This document shows positions 31,635 through 41,195 of a stretch of DNA of 64,000 bases, in pieces; position 1 is the stretch's first letter, and each line of letters begins with the position of its first letter. Made by a program: the position numbers and the translations under genes. Where the stretch lies: contig NZ_CP150227.1 of the NCBI RefSeq assembly GCF_037971845.1, forward strand, positions 682,001-746,000. Reading direction: 5' to 3'. The notes under the pieces were generated by a model that saw only the letters and a program-made list of their open reading frames with translations, did no database searches and was not told where the DNA came from. The DNA comes from Paenibacillus sp. FSL R5-0766 (lineage in GTDB: Bacteria > Bacillota > Bacilli > Paenibacillales > Paenibacillaceae).

Positions 31635-31700
31635 TCTTAATTTTAATTTTAATTTTTTAGCGTAAAAGCTGGCTTAATGGTAAGCTATAGCTTCTAATTT

Positions 31701-31734
31701 ACGGTTCGTCTCCCAGTGAGGCGGGCCGTTTTTG
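31701..31734 (+). terminator. Terminator after the luciferase-like gene
   Basis: ACGG-TCGTCTC pairs with GAGGCGG-CCGT, followed by TTTTTG. Confidence 0.75.
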
Positions 31735-31965
31735 AATAGGGAGAATTTGCAAATGATTCGTGTGGGGCAGAAGACTCATTTTGGGGTAAAATGACTTTAG
31801 CGGTTTAATTTGAAACGGTTAATCAGCACCATACGTATAAATCCAGAGTGTTATACATATGTTGGCTTGTACAAGATACTTTATTTTATTCGTGTGTAAG
31901 GGGCGTTTATCTAGAGTTACAGTTTGATTTTTAATTAAGGATACATAAGAGAGGACGACACGCCT
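31735..31965. other. AT-rich upstream region of the AI-2E-type gene
   Basis: Together with the preceding terminator this makes a gene-free stretch of 331 bases. I see no ORF with an SD and no clear consensus promoter. Confidence 0.5.
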
Positions 31966-33126
31966 ATGGAGCAACCTGAGCAACCCCGCGTTTGGCCGGA
32001 GCGGTTCAAGCGATTTTTTCTTAACAACAAGTTTGTCCTATTCCTGCTGATTCTGCTGTTGGTGGGACTGAACGTGATGGTTCTGACCAAAGTATCCTTT
32101 GTTCTTCATCCGCTCGCAGTACTCATTAAAACCATCGTGCTACCTATTATTCTGTCAGGAATACTCTATTATCTGCTGAATCCGATTGTGGATGTGATGG
32201 AAAGGTGGAAAATTAAGCGAGGCTGGTCCATTCTGATCCTGTATCTTGCGATTGGAGGCATTCTGACCGTTGTAGTGTTGGCAGTCATTCCGGTTGTGCG
32301 GAACCAGATTATGGGGCTGATCGAAAATTTCCCAACATACAGCGAGACGGTAAAACAGCAGTTTGAGGAACTCACGGGCAGCCAACTGTTCGGTCAGTTC
32401 CAGGAGACGGTGAATCTGAATTCGCAGGACTGGTGGGGAACAATCTCCCAAAAGGCTACTGAAATTCTGAACTCGACCTGGACCAAATTGGGCGGATTCC
32501 TCGGAGCTTTCACTGAGACCGTGCTGTCCATCGTAACGGTTCCGTTCATTCTGTTCTATCTGCTGAAAGACGGCAAGAAGCTGCCAGCGAAAATTCTGTC
32601 TTTCCTGCCGATCAAGAGCCGTACGGGCGCAATGCATGTACTGGAAGACATCAATCACCAGATCAGTTCATTCATTCGTGGACAGATTATCGTCAGCTTC
32701 TGCATCGGTATTCTGCTCTATATCGGTTATATGGTCATTGGCCTGGATTATGCACTGATTCTTGCCATTATCGCCTCGTTCACGAGTGTTGTTCCTTATC
32801 TGGGACCAGCAATTGCAATTACACCTGCGTTGATCGTGGCCCTGGTTACTTCGCCGGTGATGCTGCTGAAGATGGTTGCTGTATGGACAATCGTGCAGTT
32901 AATCGAAGGTAAATTCATCTCACCACAGATCATGGGCAAAACGCTGAAGATTCATCCTATCACGATTATCTTTGTCATTCTGACTTCGGGTAATCTGTTT
33001 GGAGTCGTGGGCATTCTGCTCGCTGTTCCAGGATACGCGGTGCTCAAAGTATGTGTATCACATATCTTCAACTGGTTTAAGGACAGATCGGGCCTGTACG
33101 ACCCGAACAAGAACAATCTTTTATAA
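31966..33126 (+). CDS. AI-2E family transporter (UPF0118)
   Basis: 386 residues with about eight membrane segments. A pair lies near the N-terminus ([41 protein letters not shown]). The family signature is in the C-terminal half: [54 protein letters not shown], then [45 protein letters not shown]. Members include exporters of AI-2 and Na+/H+ antiporters, so the name does not fix the substrate. SD GAGAGG precedes the ATG. Confidence 0.9.
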   Translation: MEQPEQPRVWPERFKRFFLNNKFVLFLLILLLVGLNVMVLTKVSFVLHPLAVLIKTIVLPIILSGILYYLLNPIVDVMERWKIKRGWSILILYLAIGGILTVVVLAVIPVVRNQIMGLIENFPTYSETVKQQFEELTGSQLFGQFQETVNLNSQDWWGTISQKATEILNSTWTKLGGFLGAFTETVLSIVTVPFILFYLLKDGKKLPAKILSFLPIKSRTGAMHVLEDINHQISSFIRGQIIVSFCIGILLYIGYMVIGLDYALILAIIASFTSVVPYLGPAIAITPALIVALVTSPVMLLKMVAVWTIVQLIEGKFISPQIMGKTLKIHPITIIFVILTSGNLFGVVGILLAVPGYAVLKVCVSHIFNWFKDRSGLYDPNKNNLL

Positions 33127-33205
33127 CCGAAGTGGCAAGCTCCAAGAGATAGTTAATCAGAAGATTTAGTCACTTTGTATCCTGTATAAAACGGTACCCT
33201 TACCA

Positions 33206-33253
33206 AGAAGAACCCCCGTCCATCGGCATATAGCCGAGAGGCGGGGGTTCTTC
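33206..33253. terminator. Bidirectional terminator between convergent genes
   Basis: GAAGAACCCCCG and CGGGGGTTCTTC form a long stem, with an inner TCGGC/GCCGA arm. It serves the AI-2E gene and the minus-strand ArsR gene. Confidence 0.85.
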
Positions 33254-33277
33254 TGCATGAACAAGCTTGGCTGCTGC

Positions 33278-33649
33278 CTAGCTGTGTTTAATATGTTGGA
33301 GCGTTTGCAGGAAAATCTGCTCAATATGAGCATCATCCAGAGAGTAGTACACGGTCTTGCCTTCCTTACGCCGCTTGACGATCCGCATGTTGCGGAGTGA
33401 ACGCAGCTGGTGTGAAATGGCCGACTGTCCCATGTCGAGCAGAACCGTCAGGTCATGAACACATAATTCCTTCTGTAACAGCGCATCAATAATACGTAGA
33501 CGTGTGGGGTCGCTGAATGCCTTGAACCAATCTGCCATCTCGGAAGAGGTCTCCCGATCTATGAGTGAAGTGCGAATCGTCTGCACGTCGGCTTCAGTAC
33601 CTGAGCAGGCTGCATCACATTCGCTTGGTGCTTTAACCGGTTGTTCCAT
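33278..33649 (-). CDS. cadC: Metal-sensing ArsR/SmtB repressor, CadC-like
   Basis: 123 residues. The winged helix is FKAFSDPTRLRIIDALLQKELCVHDLTVLLDMGQSAISHQLRSLRNMRIVKRRKEGKTVYYSLDD. Two metal sites are visible: the ELCVHDL cysteine with the N-terminal Cys pair (CDAAC), as in the alpha-3N site of CadC, and DDAHIEQIF...HIKH, matching the alpha-5 zinc site. It is divergent from the P-type ATPase, which it should derepress on Cd, Pb or Zn. SD is weak. Confidence 0.9.
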   Translation of the reverse strand: MEQPVKAPSECDAACSGTEADVQTIRTSLIDRETSSEMADWFKAFSDPTRLRIIDALLQKELCVHDLTVLLDMGQSAISHQLRSLRNMRIVKRRKEGKTVYYSLDDAHIEQIFLQTLQHIKHS

Positions 33650-33756
33650 TTCCTATCACCGCCTTGTTAACAACTATAGTTCTATTATATCCAAAACCCG
33701 CCTAAAGCGAAATGATTACTATTAGCATAATCTGTATGAAAAATCAACAACGATTG

Positions 33757-33821
33757 TTGACACTCATGTTTAGGCGTGCATATAATAGGGGTAACCAAAC
33801 ATATGAATGAGTGCTCATACA
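33757..33821 (+). promoter_or_regulatory. Promoter and ArsR-type operator of the P-type ATPase gene
   Basis: A full-consensus TTGACA (33757-33762), 18 bp, TATAAT (33781-33786). Just after the expected start lies ATGAG-TG-CTCAT (33807-33818), an inverted repeat inside a larger TATGAatgagtgcTCATA, the layout expected for an SmtB/CadC operator. On the minus strand TATAAT near 33687-33692 could serve the repressor gene, beside the palindrome AACTATAGTT. Confidence 0.7.
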
Positions 33822-33875
33822 TTGAATGCAATTGAAATATAACATCGTTTTTGTACTGCAAAGGGGAGAATTCAC

Positions 33876-36230
33876 ATGGGAACCGGACAGGAACAGGTGA
33901 AAAGGGAACTGCTGCTTGATGGACTGGATTGTGCGAACTGCGCATTGAAGATTGAGAATGGCGTCAAAAAAATTAAGGGCATTAACGAATGCTCTGTCAA
34001 TTTTGTTACCAAAACACTATCGCTACACACCACTTCCGATATGGATGAACAGGTAGTGGAAGAAGCAAAGCGCAAAGTGCTTCGGCTGGAGCCGCATATT
34101 CGCATTTCGGAAAAAGGAAAACACGTGAACGGACATGCGCACACCCATACAGATACAGGGAGTGCAGCTGTTGCGCATAACCACAGTCATGACCATACCG
34201 GACATGATCATGGACATTCACATTCACATGGCAAACAATCGCATACTCATGATCACTCAGATTCAGAGGGACACACACATGGTCATGTGCATGAGCACGG
34301 AAGTCATGCTGGACATGATCACAGTCATACGCATGATGATGCCCATGCAGGCCACTCACATGAACATGGTGCAGGACAGACAAAAGTGTTACTTGCTCGT
34401 CTTGCTACAGGTTCTGTGTTGCTCGCAGCCGCAATCTGGTCGCCGCTGGAGGGCTGGGCACAGTTTACTCTATATGCGCTCGCATATCTGATTGCCGGGG
34501 GAGATATCGTGCTCCAGGCGTCCAAAAACATCATCCGCGGTCAGGTGTTCGATGAATACTTCCTGATGTCCGTCGCTACCTTGGGTGCCTTTGCGATTGG
34601 AGAGTATCCGGAAGGGGTAGCGGTCATGCTCTTTTATCAGCTCGGGGAGCTATTTCAGGGCATGGCGGTTAATCGGTCACGCAAGTCGATTCAAGCGCTC
34701 ATGGACATTCGCCCTGACTACGCGAATATCCTGACCGGTTCGGGTGACGAGACACGGCGTGTATCTCCGGAAGACGTACGGATTGGTGATCGTATTGTCG
34801 TGAAAGCAGGAGAGCGAGTACCGCTGGATGGTATCGTTAGAGCTGGGCGTTCCATGGTGGACACTTCTGCTCTGACAGGTGAATCCGTACCTCGTGAGCT
34901 GGAGTCCGGAAGTGATGTACTGAGTGGATTTGTGAACAAAAATGGTATGTTGACAATTGAAGTTACCAAAACGTTTGGTGAATCAACGGTATCCAAAATT
35001 TTGGACCTGGTGCAGAACGCGAGCAGTCGGAAAGCGAAAACAGAACATTTTATTAGTAAATTTGCTCGTTATTACACACCGGTTGTTGTTATCCTTGCAG
35101 CCGTGATTGCATTTGTTCCGCCGTTGATACTTAGTGGTGCAACATTTGCCGATTGGATCTATCGTGCATTGGTCTTCCTGGTTATCTCATGCCCTTGTGC
35201 GTTGGTGGTTTCTATTCCACTTGGATTCTTTGGTGGTATCGGAGCAGCTTCACGTAACGGGATTCTTGTCAAAGGCAGTAACTACCTTGAAGCGTTGAAC
35301 GATGTAAAAGTTGTTGTTTTTGATAAAACGGGTACACTAACCAAAGGTGTATTCAAAGTAACAGCCATTCGTCCCGAAGGTGGACGTACGGAAGATGAAC
35401 TGATGGAGCTGGCAGCCATTGCGGAAGCCAATTCCAATCATCCGATTGCCGAATCCATTCGCGCAGCTTGGGCCAAGGCCATTCCCACGCAAGGTGTGGA
35501 AGGTTATGATGAAGTTGCTGGACATGGGATCAAGGTGAGCGTCGATGGTCGGGAAGTGCTGGCAGGCAACGCCAAATTAATGAAGCAGGCGGGTATATCC
35601 TATACCACACCAGAGACGGCTGGAACGATGGTCCACGTGGCTGAAGCTGGCATGTATGTTGGTCATCTGATCATTGCCGATGAAGTGAAGGATGACGCAG
35701 CCGCTGCTATTCAGGCGCTGAAGAAACTCGGCATCCGCAAAACGGTCATGCTGACAGGTGATGCCAAAGCCGTAGGTGAAGCGGTAGGACGTGAGCTGGG
35801 TGTGGATGAGGTCTACGCTGAATTGTTGCCACAGGATAAAGTCGAGCGACTGGAACAACTGGAAGCTGCCAAATCTCCGAAGGAGAAAATGGTGTTTGTT
35901 GGTGACGGTATCAACGATACACCTGTGCTGGCACGCGCCGATGTGGGTGTGGCCATGGGTGGACTTGGTTCAGATGCCGCGATTGAAGCAGCAGATGTGG
36001 TCATCATGACCGATGAACCGTCGAAACTAGCGAGTGCAATCCGCATTGCTAAGCGTACACGAATGATTGTGTGGCAAAATATCGCGTTTGCTTTGGGGGT
36101 TAAAGCGATTTTCCTGCTACTCGGTGTGTTCGGCATAGCTACCATGTGGGAAGCGGTATTCTCCGATGTGGGTGTCACAGTGCTGGCTGTACTGAACGCC
36201 ATGCGTGTACTTCGAGTGAAGAATATCTAA
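33876..36230 (+). CDS. cadA: Heavy-metal P1B-type ATPase (Cd/Zn/Pb exporter) with His-rich linker
   Basis: 784 residues. The N-terminal HMA domain has GLDCANCAL (Cys19, Cys22). A linker at about residues 85-170 has roughly 30 histidines in His-Asp/His-Ser/His-Gly runs. Then come the ATPase core with TGES, membrane motif SCPCALV, DKTGTLTKG, the HP motif in SNHPIAESI, MLTGD and VGDGINDTPVLARADVGVAMG. The CPC motif and absence of Cu-type features point to Cd2+/Zn2+/Pb2+ export. The ATG follows AAGGGGAG. It is controlled by the divergent CadC-like repressor. Confidence 0.96.
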   Translation: MGTGQEQVKRELLLDGLDCANCALKIENGVKKIKGINECSVNFVTKTLSLHTTSDMDEQVVEEAKRKVLRLEPHIRISEKGKHVNGHAHTHTDTGSAAVAHNHSHDHTGHDHGHSHSHGKQSHTHDHSDSEGHTHGHVHEHGSHAGHDHSHTHDDAHAGHSHEHGAGQTKVLLARLATGSVLLAAAIWSPLEGWAQFTLYALAYLIAGGDIVLQASKNIIRGQVFDEYFLMSVATLGAFAIGEYPEGVAVMLFYQLGELFQGMAVNRSRKSIQALMDIRPDYANILTGSGDETRRVSPEDVRIGDRIVVKAGERVPLDGIVRAGRSMVDTSALTGESVPRELESGSDVLSGFVNKNGMLTIEVTKTFGESTVSKILDLVQNASSRKAKTEHFISKFARYYTPVVVILAAVIAFVPPLILSGATFADWIYRALVFLVISCPCALVVSIPLGFFGGIGAASRNGILVKGSNYLEALNDVKVVVFDKTGTLTKGVFKVTAIRPEGGRTEDELMELAAIAEANSNHPIAESIRAAWAKAIPTQGVEGYDEVAGHGIKVSVDGREVLAGNAKLMKQAGISYTTPETAGTMVHVAEAGMYVGHLIIADEVKDDAAAAIQALKKLGIRKTVMLTGDAKAVGEAVGRELGVDEVYAELLPQDKVERLEQLEAAKSPKEKMVFVGDGINDTPVLARADVGVAMGGLGSDAAIEAADVVIMTDEPSKLASAIRIAKRTRMIVWQNIAFALGVKAIFLLLGVFGIATMWEAVFSDVGVTVLAVLNAMRVLRVKNI

Positions 36231-36249
36231 GTTTACGAAACGATCCAGG

Positions 36250-36280
36250 CGGCTCTTCGTATATACGTAGAGCCGTTTTT
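36250..36280 (+). terminator. Terminator of the P-type ATPase gene
   Basis: CGGCTCTTCGTAT and ATACGTAGAGCCG form a long stem, followed by TTTTT. Confidence 0.88.
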
Positions 36281-36333
36281 ATATTTTTTATGGCATGTGG
36301 TTTAGGAAGTTATATAGTGAAGGGGAGAACGTT

Positions 36334-36696
36334 TTGACAGGAGCAGTAGTTGGGATCATCATTGGAGTGTGTTATTTCATTCTGGGGTTCATGGTGTTCA
36401 AAAAACCACCGAAAATGATTAACGGAATATATGGTTATCGGACCCCGCGTGCAATGAGTAATCCCGAGTTGTGGGACGAAGCGCAAAGTTATAGCGCCAA
36501 TCTGATGATGCAATTTGGTGTGATCATTACGATATTCGGCATTATCGGTTTCTGGCTTACAGATGTACGAGCTTTGGTGCTGAGTCTGGTTGCTACAGGA
36601 TTTTATACGTTCAGATTGTTTACCAGAGTTGAAGGCCGGTTGAAGCAAATGCAGCGTGCTCAACAGCAACAGCAACAGAATGAGCAGAACGTTTAA
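36334..36696 (+). CDS. SdpI/YhfL-family small membrane protein
   Basis: 120 residues from TTG 36334 (GGGGAG 6 bp before); the frame is open from ATG 36295 without an SD. Three hydrophobic segments flank the family signature PPKMINGIYGYRTPRAMSNPELWDEAQSYSANLM (the N-x-x-Y-G-Y-R-T and W-x-x-A-x-x-Y pattern). The C-terminus is glutamine-rich. SdpI itself is an immunity protein in B. subtilis; the role here is not known and no toxin gene is adjacent. Confidence 0.82.
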   Translation: MTGAVVGIIIGVCYFILGFMVFKKPPKMINGIYGYRTPRAMSNPELWDEAQSYSANLMMQFGVIITIFGIIGFWLTDVRALVLSLVATGFYTFRLFTRVEGRLKQMQRAQQQQQQNEQNV

Positions 36697-36731
36697 GGTA
36701 TAATGAATGAATCGTGTAGAGTGTAGAGGGG

Positions 36732-36761
36732 AAGACTCGCGTTTGAAGCGGGTCTTTTTTT
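36732..36761 (+). terminator. Terminator after the SdpI-like gene
   Basis: AAGACTCGC pairs with GCGGGTCTT (one G-T pair), followed by seven T residues in total. Confidence 0.88.
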
Positions 36762-36819
36762 GTTGAAGATAGAGAAGCGAAGAGGCTGTTAAACTTGCTA
36801 ATACTTCATACATGAAATC

Positions 36820-36853
36820 TAACGTTGACGTTAACGTTAATATTATATATAAT
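36820..36853 (+). promoter_or_regulatory. Promoter and palindromic operator of the MerR gene
   Basis: TTGACG (36825-36830), 17 bp, TATAAT (36848-36853). TAACGT-TG-ACGTTA (36820-36833) covers the -35 and TTAACGTTAA (36831-36840) lies in the spacer; three AACGTT-like units in a row suggest a dimer or tetramer binding site. Confidence 0.65.
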
Positions 36854-36894
36854 TATGTACATAACATTACATACATATGAAAGAGGTGAGGGAA

Positions 36895-37347
36895 ATGAGT
36901 TTATATAAAATCGACGACGTAGCCAAGGAATGTGGTTTGACCAAGCGAACCATTCGGTATTATGAAGAGATTGGTGTCATGCCTTCACCTCAGCGGACAG
37001 ATGGCGGGACGCGATTGTACACTCGGGAGGATATCGATTATCTGAAAAAGGTGGTTCGCGCCAAAGAGGTACTTGGATTCTCCCTTCAGGAGCTACATAC
37101 CTATGTGGCAACGGCAGATGCCTTGAACGAACAACGTTTTGACTACCAGCAGACGACCGAAGTAAGAGAACGGATCGAGAAGCTTACCGCGATGGAGACA
37201 ACGCTGGATGGTCAGTTGCAACTGATTGAGCAGAAACTTCAGAGCATATATGCCGTACAGACTGAACTGGAAGAGCTGCGTGAACGCGTTCGGAGGGGTA
37301 TTCAGAGGTTACAGGCACATGATCCGCAGGGTGATGAAGACGGCTAA
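36895..37347 (+). CDS. MerR-family transcriptional regulator
   Basis: 150 residues from ATG 36895 (AGAGGTGAGGG just upstream); ATG 36877 in the same frame has no SD. The HTH is YKIDDVAKECGLTKRTIRYYEEIGVMPSPQRTDGGTRLYTREDIDYLKKV. A long coiled-coil helix, rich in Glu and Gln, follows and would form the dimer. No cysteine metal site is seen. The downstream MFS gene is the likely target; palindromes lie over its own promoter. Confidence 0.9.
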   Translation: MSLYKIDDVAKECGLTKRTIRYYEEIGVMPSPQRTDGGTRLYTREDIDYLKKVVRAKEVLGFSLQELHTYVATADALNEQRFDYQQTTEVRERIEKLTAMETTLDGQLQLIEQKLQSIYAVQTELEELRERVRRGIQRLQAHDPQGDEDG

Positions 37348-37577
37348 CCCAATTAGCATCTAATATTTAATAAACAAAACTGTATACACATAATCGCTAC
37401 ATGGAGTGAGCACCACAGTACCTGTGGCGATCCTGTACAAACACCGGATGTTTCGGTGTCATTTGTGCCGTTTTGTTACCTCTAATTCTGAAAATGAACG
37501 CAATGTTTTCATCGTTTTCACAGTTATTTTCAAATGAAAAGTTTCACCACATAAATTATTCACAGGAGGAATTACGT

Positions 37578-38798
37578 ATGAAAAGAGAGCCATCATTACC
37601 GGACGAATTGCCGTCATCACGTGGGGGCCTGTTATCCCAACCGCGAGCGGTATGGGCGGTTGCTTTTGCATGTATCATATCCTTTATGGGTCTGGGTCTG
37701 GTTGACCCGATTCTGCCTGCGATTGCAGATCAGCTGCATGCTTCGAAAAGCCAGGTGTCACTGCTATTTACGAGTTATAACGCTGTAACCGGGGTAGCGA
37801 TGCTGATTACAGGTGTCGTATCCAGCCGGATTGGTGTGAAGTGGACGTTGCTCAGCGGGATACTGCTGATTATTATCTTCTCGTTCCTCGGCGGTACCTC
37901 AGACACGGTAGGTGCACTGGTTGGTTACCGTGGCGGTTGGGGACTGGGTAATGCCTTGTTCATCGCAACGGCGTTATCTGCCATTGTGGGACTGTCCACG
38001 TCGGGGACAGCCAAAGCGATTATTTTGTACGAAGCAGCGCTTGGTCTGGGGATTGCGGTTGGACCGCTGCTTGGTGGTGAACTAGGTTCCATCTCTTGGC
38101 GTGGCCCGTTCTATGGGGTGGCTGTCCTGATGGCGATTGCCTTTATCAGCATTACATTTATGCTGCCCAAAATGGCTAAACCGAAAACACGCAGTTCTTT
38201 GTCCGATCCGTTCAAAGCATTAAGTTATCCTTCACTGAAAACATTGGCGATTACCGCCTTCCTGTATAACTTTGGATTCTTTACCTTGATGGCTTATTCA
38301 CCATATGTCATGAATCTGGATGAGCACGGCCTGGGTTATGTATTCTTTGGCTGGGGACTGATGCTAGCGATTACGTCGGTATTCGTCGCACCAAGATTAC
38401 AACGCCGATTCGGATCGGTTCCGTCCATGAGTGTCATGCTTACATTGTTCGCGATTGATCTAGTTGTTATGGCAGTAGGTACGGTGATGGGTTCACCAAC
38501 TACCGTTATTGTGGCAGTCATTGTAGCGGGGATTTTCCTTGGGATTAACAACACATTGATTACAACGGCTGTTATGGAAGCTGCACCTGTGGAGCGTTCT
38601 GTTGCTTCTGCTGCATACAGCTTCGTTCGTTTCCTGGGCGGTGCACTTGCTCCATGGCTTGCGGGTAAATTGTCCGAGTGGTTCCTGCCGGAAACGCCGT
38701 TTTATTTTGGCGCATTAATGGTTCTGGTTGGAGTCGTGGTACTGCTGGTGCGCCGTCATCATTTGCGGGATATCGATTCCGCCATTACATCTCATTAA
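37578..38798 (+). CDS. MFS transporter (drug-resistance type)
   Basis: 406 residues from ATG 37578 (AGGAGG 10 bp before). Twelve membrane segments: AVWAVAFACIISFMGLGLVDPILPAIADQL in TM1, GVVSSRIGVKWTLL in the conserved loop 2-3, and RGGWGLGNALFIATALSAIVGLSTSGTAKAIILYEAALGLGIAVGPLLGG holding the TM5 antiporter motif C. It is a proton-driven efflux pump of unknown substrate. A 230-nt leader separates it from the MerR gene; two small inverted repeats lie in it (CCACAGTACCTGTGG and ACACCG...CGGTGT). Confidence 0.93.
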   Translation: MKREPSLPDELPSSRGGLLSQPRAVWAVAFACIISFMGLGLVDPILPAIADQLHASKSQVSLLFTSYNAVTGVAMLITGVVSSRIGVKWTLLSGILLIIIFSFLGGTSDTVGALVGYRGGWGLGNALFIATALSAIVGLSTSGTAKAIILYEAALGLGIAVGPLLGGELGSISWRGPFYGVAVLMAIAFISITFMLPKMAKPKTRSSLSDPFKALSYPSLKTLAITAFLYNFGFFTLMAYSPYVMNLDEHGLGYVFFGWGLMLAITSVFVAPRLQRRFGSVPSMSVMLTLFAIDLVVMAVGTVMGSPTTVIVAVIVAGIFLGINNTLITTAVMEAAPVERSVASAAYSFVRFLGGALAPWLAGKLSEWFLPETPFYFGALMVLVGVVVLLVRRHHLRDIDSAITSH

Positions 38799-38816
38799 TT
38801 CACAGGAGGAATTGCA

Positions 38817-39239
38817 ATGCTGAAACGTATATTAGTTGCTGTTGATGGTTCGGATCATGCGCATAAGGCTTTGGAACAAGCATTGATTCTGGCTGAAGAT
38901 ATGAAACAACCTGCAAGTCTGTTGATCGTGCATGTTAATCCTGCCATCTCCATTAATGAACCTGCATTGGGTGTTGATCTGGAAGCTCGGATTGCCGAAG
39001 AAGGGCAGCATATTATAGAACCGGTGATCAGACAGTTGTCCGGACGAGACGTAGCATATGAGACACTGCTGATTGCGGGTGATCCCGTTAATGAGATCTG
39101 CCGTGTAGCGCGAGAACGAGATTGTGGAATGATCGTGATGGGAACAGGTGGAAAAGGCATGCTCGCAGAGATGATCGTGGGCAGTGTCAGCCATGGTGTG
39201 TTAAAACATGCAGAGTGCCCCGTCCTGACGGTTAAATAG
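38817..39239 (+). CDS. Universal stress protein (UspA family)
   Basis: 140 residues: KRILVAVDGSDHAHKALEQALILAE at the start, and the ATP-binding end MIVMGTGGKGMLAEMIVGSVSHGVLKHAECPVLTVK with the G-x-x-G-x(9)-G-S pattern. It is co-transcribed with the MFS gene, 18 bp before it. Its SD context TTCACAGGAGGAATT is identical to that of the MFS gene. It probably joins the same stress response. Confidence 0.93.
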   Translation: MLKRILVAVDGSDHAHKALEQALILAEDMKQPASLLIVHVNPAISINEPALGVDLEARIAEEGQHIIEPVIRQLSGRDVAYETLLIAGDPVNEICRVARERDCGMIVMGTGGKGMLAEMIVGSVSHGVLKHAECPVLTVK

Positions 39240-39401
39240 GTTGTGAAATCCTTTATAATGCAATAGCTCAAGATCGCCACCATGGCTCATCAGGTACGTT
39301 ACAAGCTATGATTGCCGAATATCGTAGTGGGTTGATGGCACGGAAATAGTGTATAAATAGATTAAGTTCAATAGGCTCTAAAAGGATGGGGGATGCAGCA
39401 T

Positions 39402-40826
39402 ATGAAAAAACAACATCTGTTTATCGGTGGCAAACTGACCGAATCCGTAGATTATAAAACACTTCAAGCACCATACTCCGGGGAAACGCTCGCAGAAGTC
39501 TCGTCGGCTTCAGCCGAGGAAGCGGAGGCTGCTATTGCAGCTGCCGTTCAGGCTGGGAAGGCAATGCGCCAGATGCCTGCACATCAGCGTGCAGATATTC
39601 TGTACAAGTTGTCCTCCATGCTTGAAGAACGCAAAGAAGAAGCAGCGCGAATCATAGCGCTTGAAGCGGCGAAGCCAATTACGGCAGCACTGGCTGAGGT
39701 TGATCGTACGGTGGAAACGTATCGTTTTGCCGCTGAAGAAGCCAAGCGACTGACCGGAGAGACGGTTCCGATGGATGCAGCCAAAGGTGGAGAAGGTCGT
39801 ATTGGCTATACGATGCGGCAACCTCTAGGCGTCATCGGTGCGATCACACCGTTTAATTTTCCAATGAATCTGGTAGCCCACAAGGTAGGCCCAGCGCTGG
39901 CAGCGGGCAATACGATTGTTCTCAAACCTGCGGAGCAGACGCCTCTGTCTTCCTATTACATCGCTAATCTGCTTCAGGAAGCCGGATTGCCGGATGGTGC
40001 ACTGAACGTGGTGAGCGGTGATGGCAAAACGATTGGTGATGTGCTTGTGGAGCACCCCCATGTTGCTCACATTACGTTTACAGGCAGTCCAGCGGTAGGC
40101 ACGAGCATTCGTAGCAAAGCAGGACTCAAACGCGTGACACTGGAGCTTGGGTCGAATGCAGCGGTGATCGTGGATAAGGACGCAGACCTGGACAAAGTGA
40201 TTCCTCGATGCGTGACCGGTGCTTTCACCTATCAGGGACAGGTATGTATCTCGCTACAGCGAATCTACGTACATCGTGACATCTCGGAAGAATTCATCCG
40301 GCGTTTCGCTGAAGCGGCCAAACAAGTGGTGGTCGGAGACCCGCTGAGCCCGGATACGGTGGTCTCTGCGCTGATTACTTCCAAGGATGTACAGCGTACA
40401 CTCGATTGGATTGAAGAAGCCAAACAGGCAGGAGCTGAGGTGGCAGCAGGCGGTCAAGCTGAAGGAGGCATTCTGCGTCCAACGGTACTGATTAACGTTC
40501 CGCATGATGCCAAGGTATCCTGTCAGGAAGTGTTTGCACCCATCGTTGTGATCAATACGGTAGATTCCGTTGAAGAGGGTATTGAACATGTTAACGATTC
40601 GATATACGGGCTTCAGGCAGGCGTATTTACAAACGATATTCATACCGCCCTCCATGCTGTCGATCAGATCGAAGCAGGCGGAGTTATGATTAACGATATT
40701 CCGACGTTCCGAGTGGATCACATGCCCTATGGTGGGGTGAAACAGAGTGGTATCGGACGAGAAGGTGTAAAATATGCTGTAGAGGAAATGACGGAATTGA
40801 AGTTTGTTATGTTTAACAAAGGGTGA
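39402..40826 (+). CDS. NAD(P)-dependent aldehyde dehydrogenase
   Basis: 474 residues from ATG 39402 (GGGGG 9 bp before). Signatures: GVIGAITPFNFPMNLVAHKVGPALAAGNTIVLKPAEQTP, TFTGSPAVG, the general base in LELGSNAAVIV and the catalytic Cys in FTYQGQVCISLQRIYV. The second half of LELGGNAP is unusual here (LELGSNAA). PYGGVKQSGIGREG lies near the end. The substrate is unknown; the family oxidises aldehydes to acids. Confidence 0.94.
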   Translation: MKKQHLFIGGKLTESVDYKTLQAPYSGETLAEVSSASAEEAEAAIAAAVQAGKAMRQMPAHQRADILYKLSSMLEERKEEAARIIALEAAKPITAALAEVDRTVETYRFAAEEAKRLTGETVPMDAAKGGEGRIGYTMRQPLGVIGAITPFNFPMNLVAHKVGPALAAGNTIVLKPAEQTPLSSYYIANLLQEAGLPDGALNVVSGDGKTIGDVLVEHPHVAHITFTGSPAVGTSIRSKAGLKRVTLELGSNAAVIVDKDADLDKVIPRCVTGAFTYQGQVCISLQRIYVHRDISEEFIRRFAEAAKQVVVGDPLSPDTVVSALITSKDVQRTLDWIEEAKQAGAEVAAGGQAEGGILRPTVLINVPHDAKVSCQEVFAPIVVINTVDSVEEGIEHVNDSIYGLQAGVFTNDIHTALHAVDQIEAGGVMINDIPTFRVDHMPYGGVKQSGIGREGVKYAVEEMTELKFVMFNKG

Positions 40827-40884
40827 ATCTCTTCCATTCTTTTACTCAATATACCGTATGACAATGAAAACATAACTACACACT

Positions 40885-40917
40885 CCTGTGCCAGAATAAT
40901 GGCACAGGTTTTTTTTA
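40885..40917 (+). terminator. Terminator of the aldehyde dehydrogenase gene
   Basis: CCTGTGCC pairs with GGCACAGG across 8 nt, followed by eight T residues. Confidence 0.92.
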
Positions 40918-41195
40918 TATGAAGATCATAGAAAAAGTTTCAAAAATACATGCAGATTCTTCGCTGACTGCGGGTTCACATCTGATGAGACGGGTATAAC
41001 ATAGTTAACATACCGCAACATAACTGACTAAACGCCGCTCATATCACCGAAGCATGATGTACCCATCCAGAGCACGAGCGGAATGAAGCGGTACAGCATT
41101 GCCGAAAGTCTTATATTCTCTCATTATTCAAATAAAATGCAGTATGAATTAAGCCTGAACTCTGGAGTTGCAGGACAGGCAGGAGGTGTATTCAA
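40918..41195. other. Upstream region of the TipAS regulator gene
   Basis: With the preceding terminator it makes a gene-free stretch of 369 bases. SD AGGCAGGAGG is at the right end. I see no ORF or strong palindrome. Confidence 0.5.

Noticed and set aside
34006..34383. Histidine-rich minus-strand frame opposite the P-type ATPase linker
   Set aside because: It is the mirror of the CAT/CAC/GAT repeats of the His-rich linker; there is no SD and the plus strand is a clear gene.
36295..36333. ATG 36295 as the start of the SdpI-like gene
   Set aside because: No SD precedes it; TTG 36334 has GGGGAG at the right distance and begins directly at the first membrane helix.
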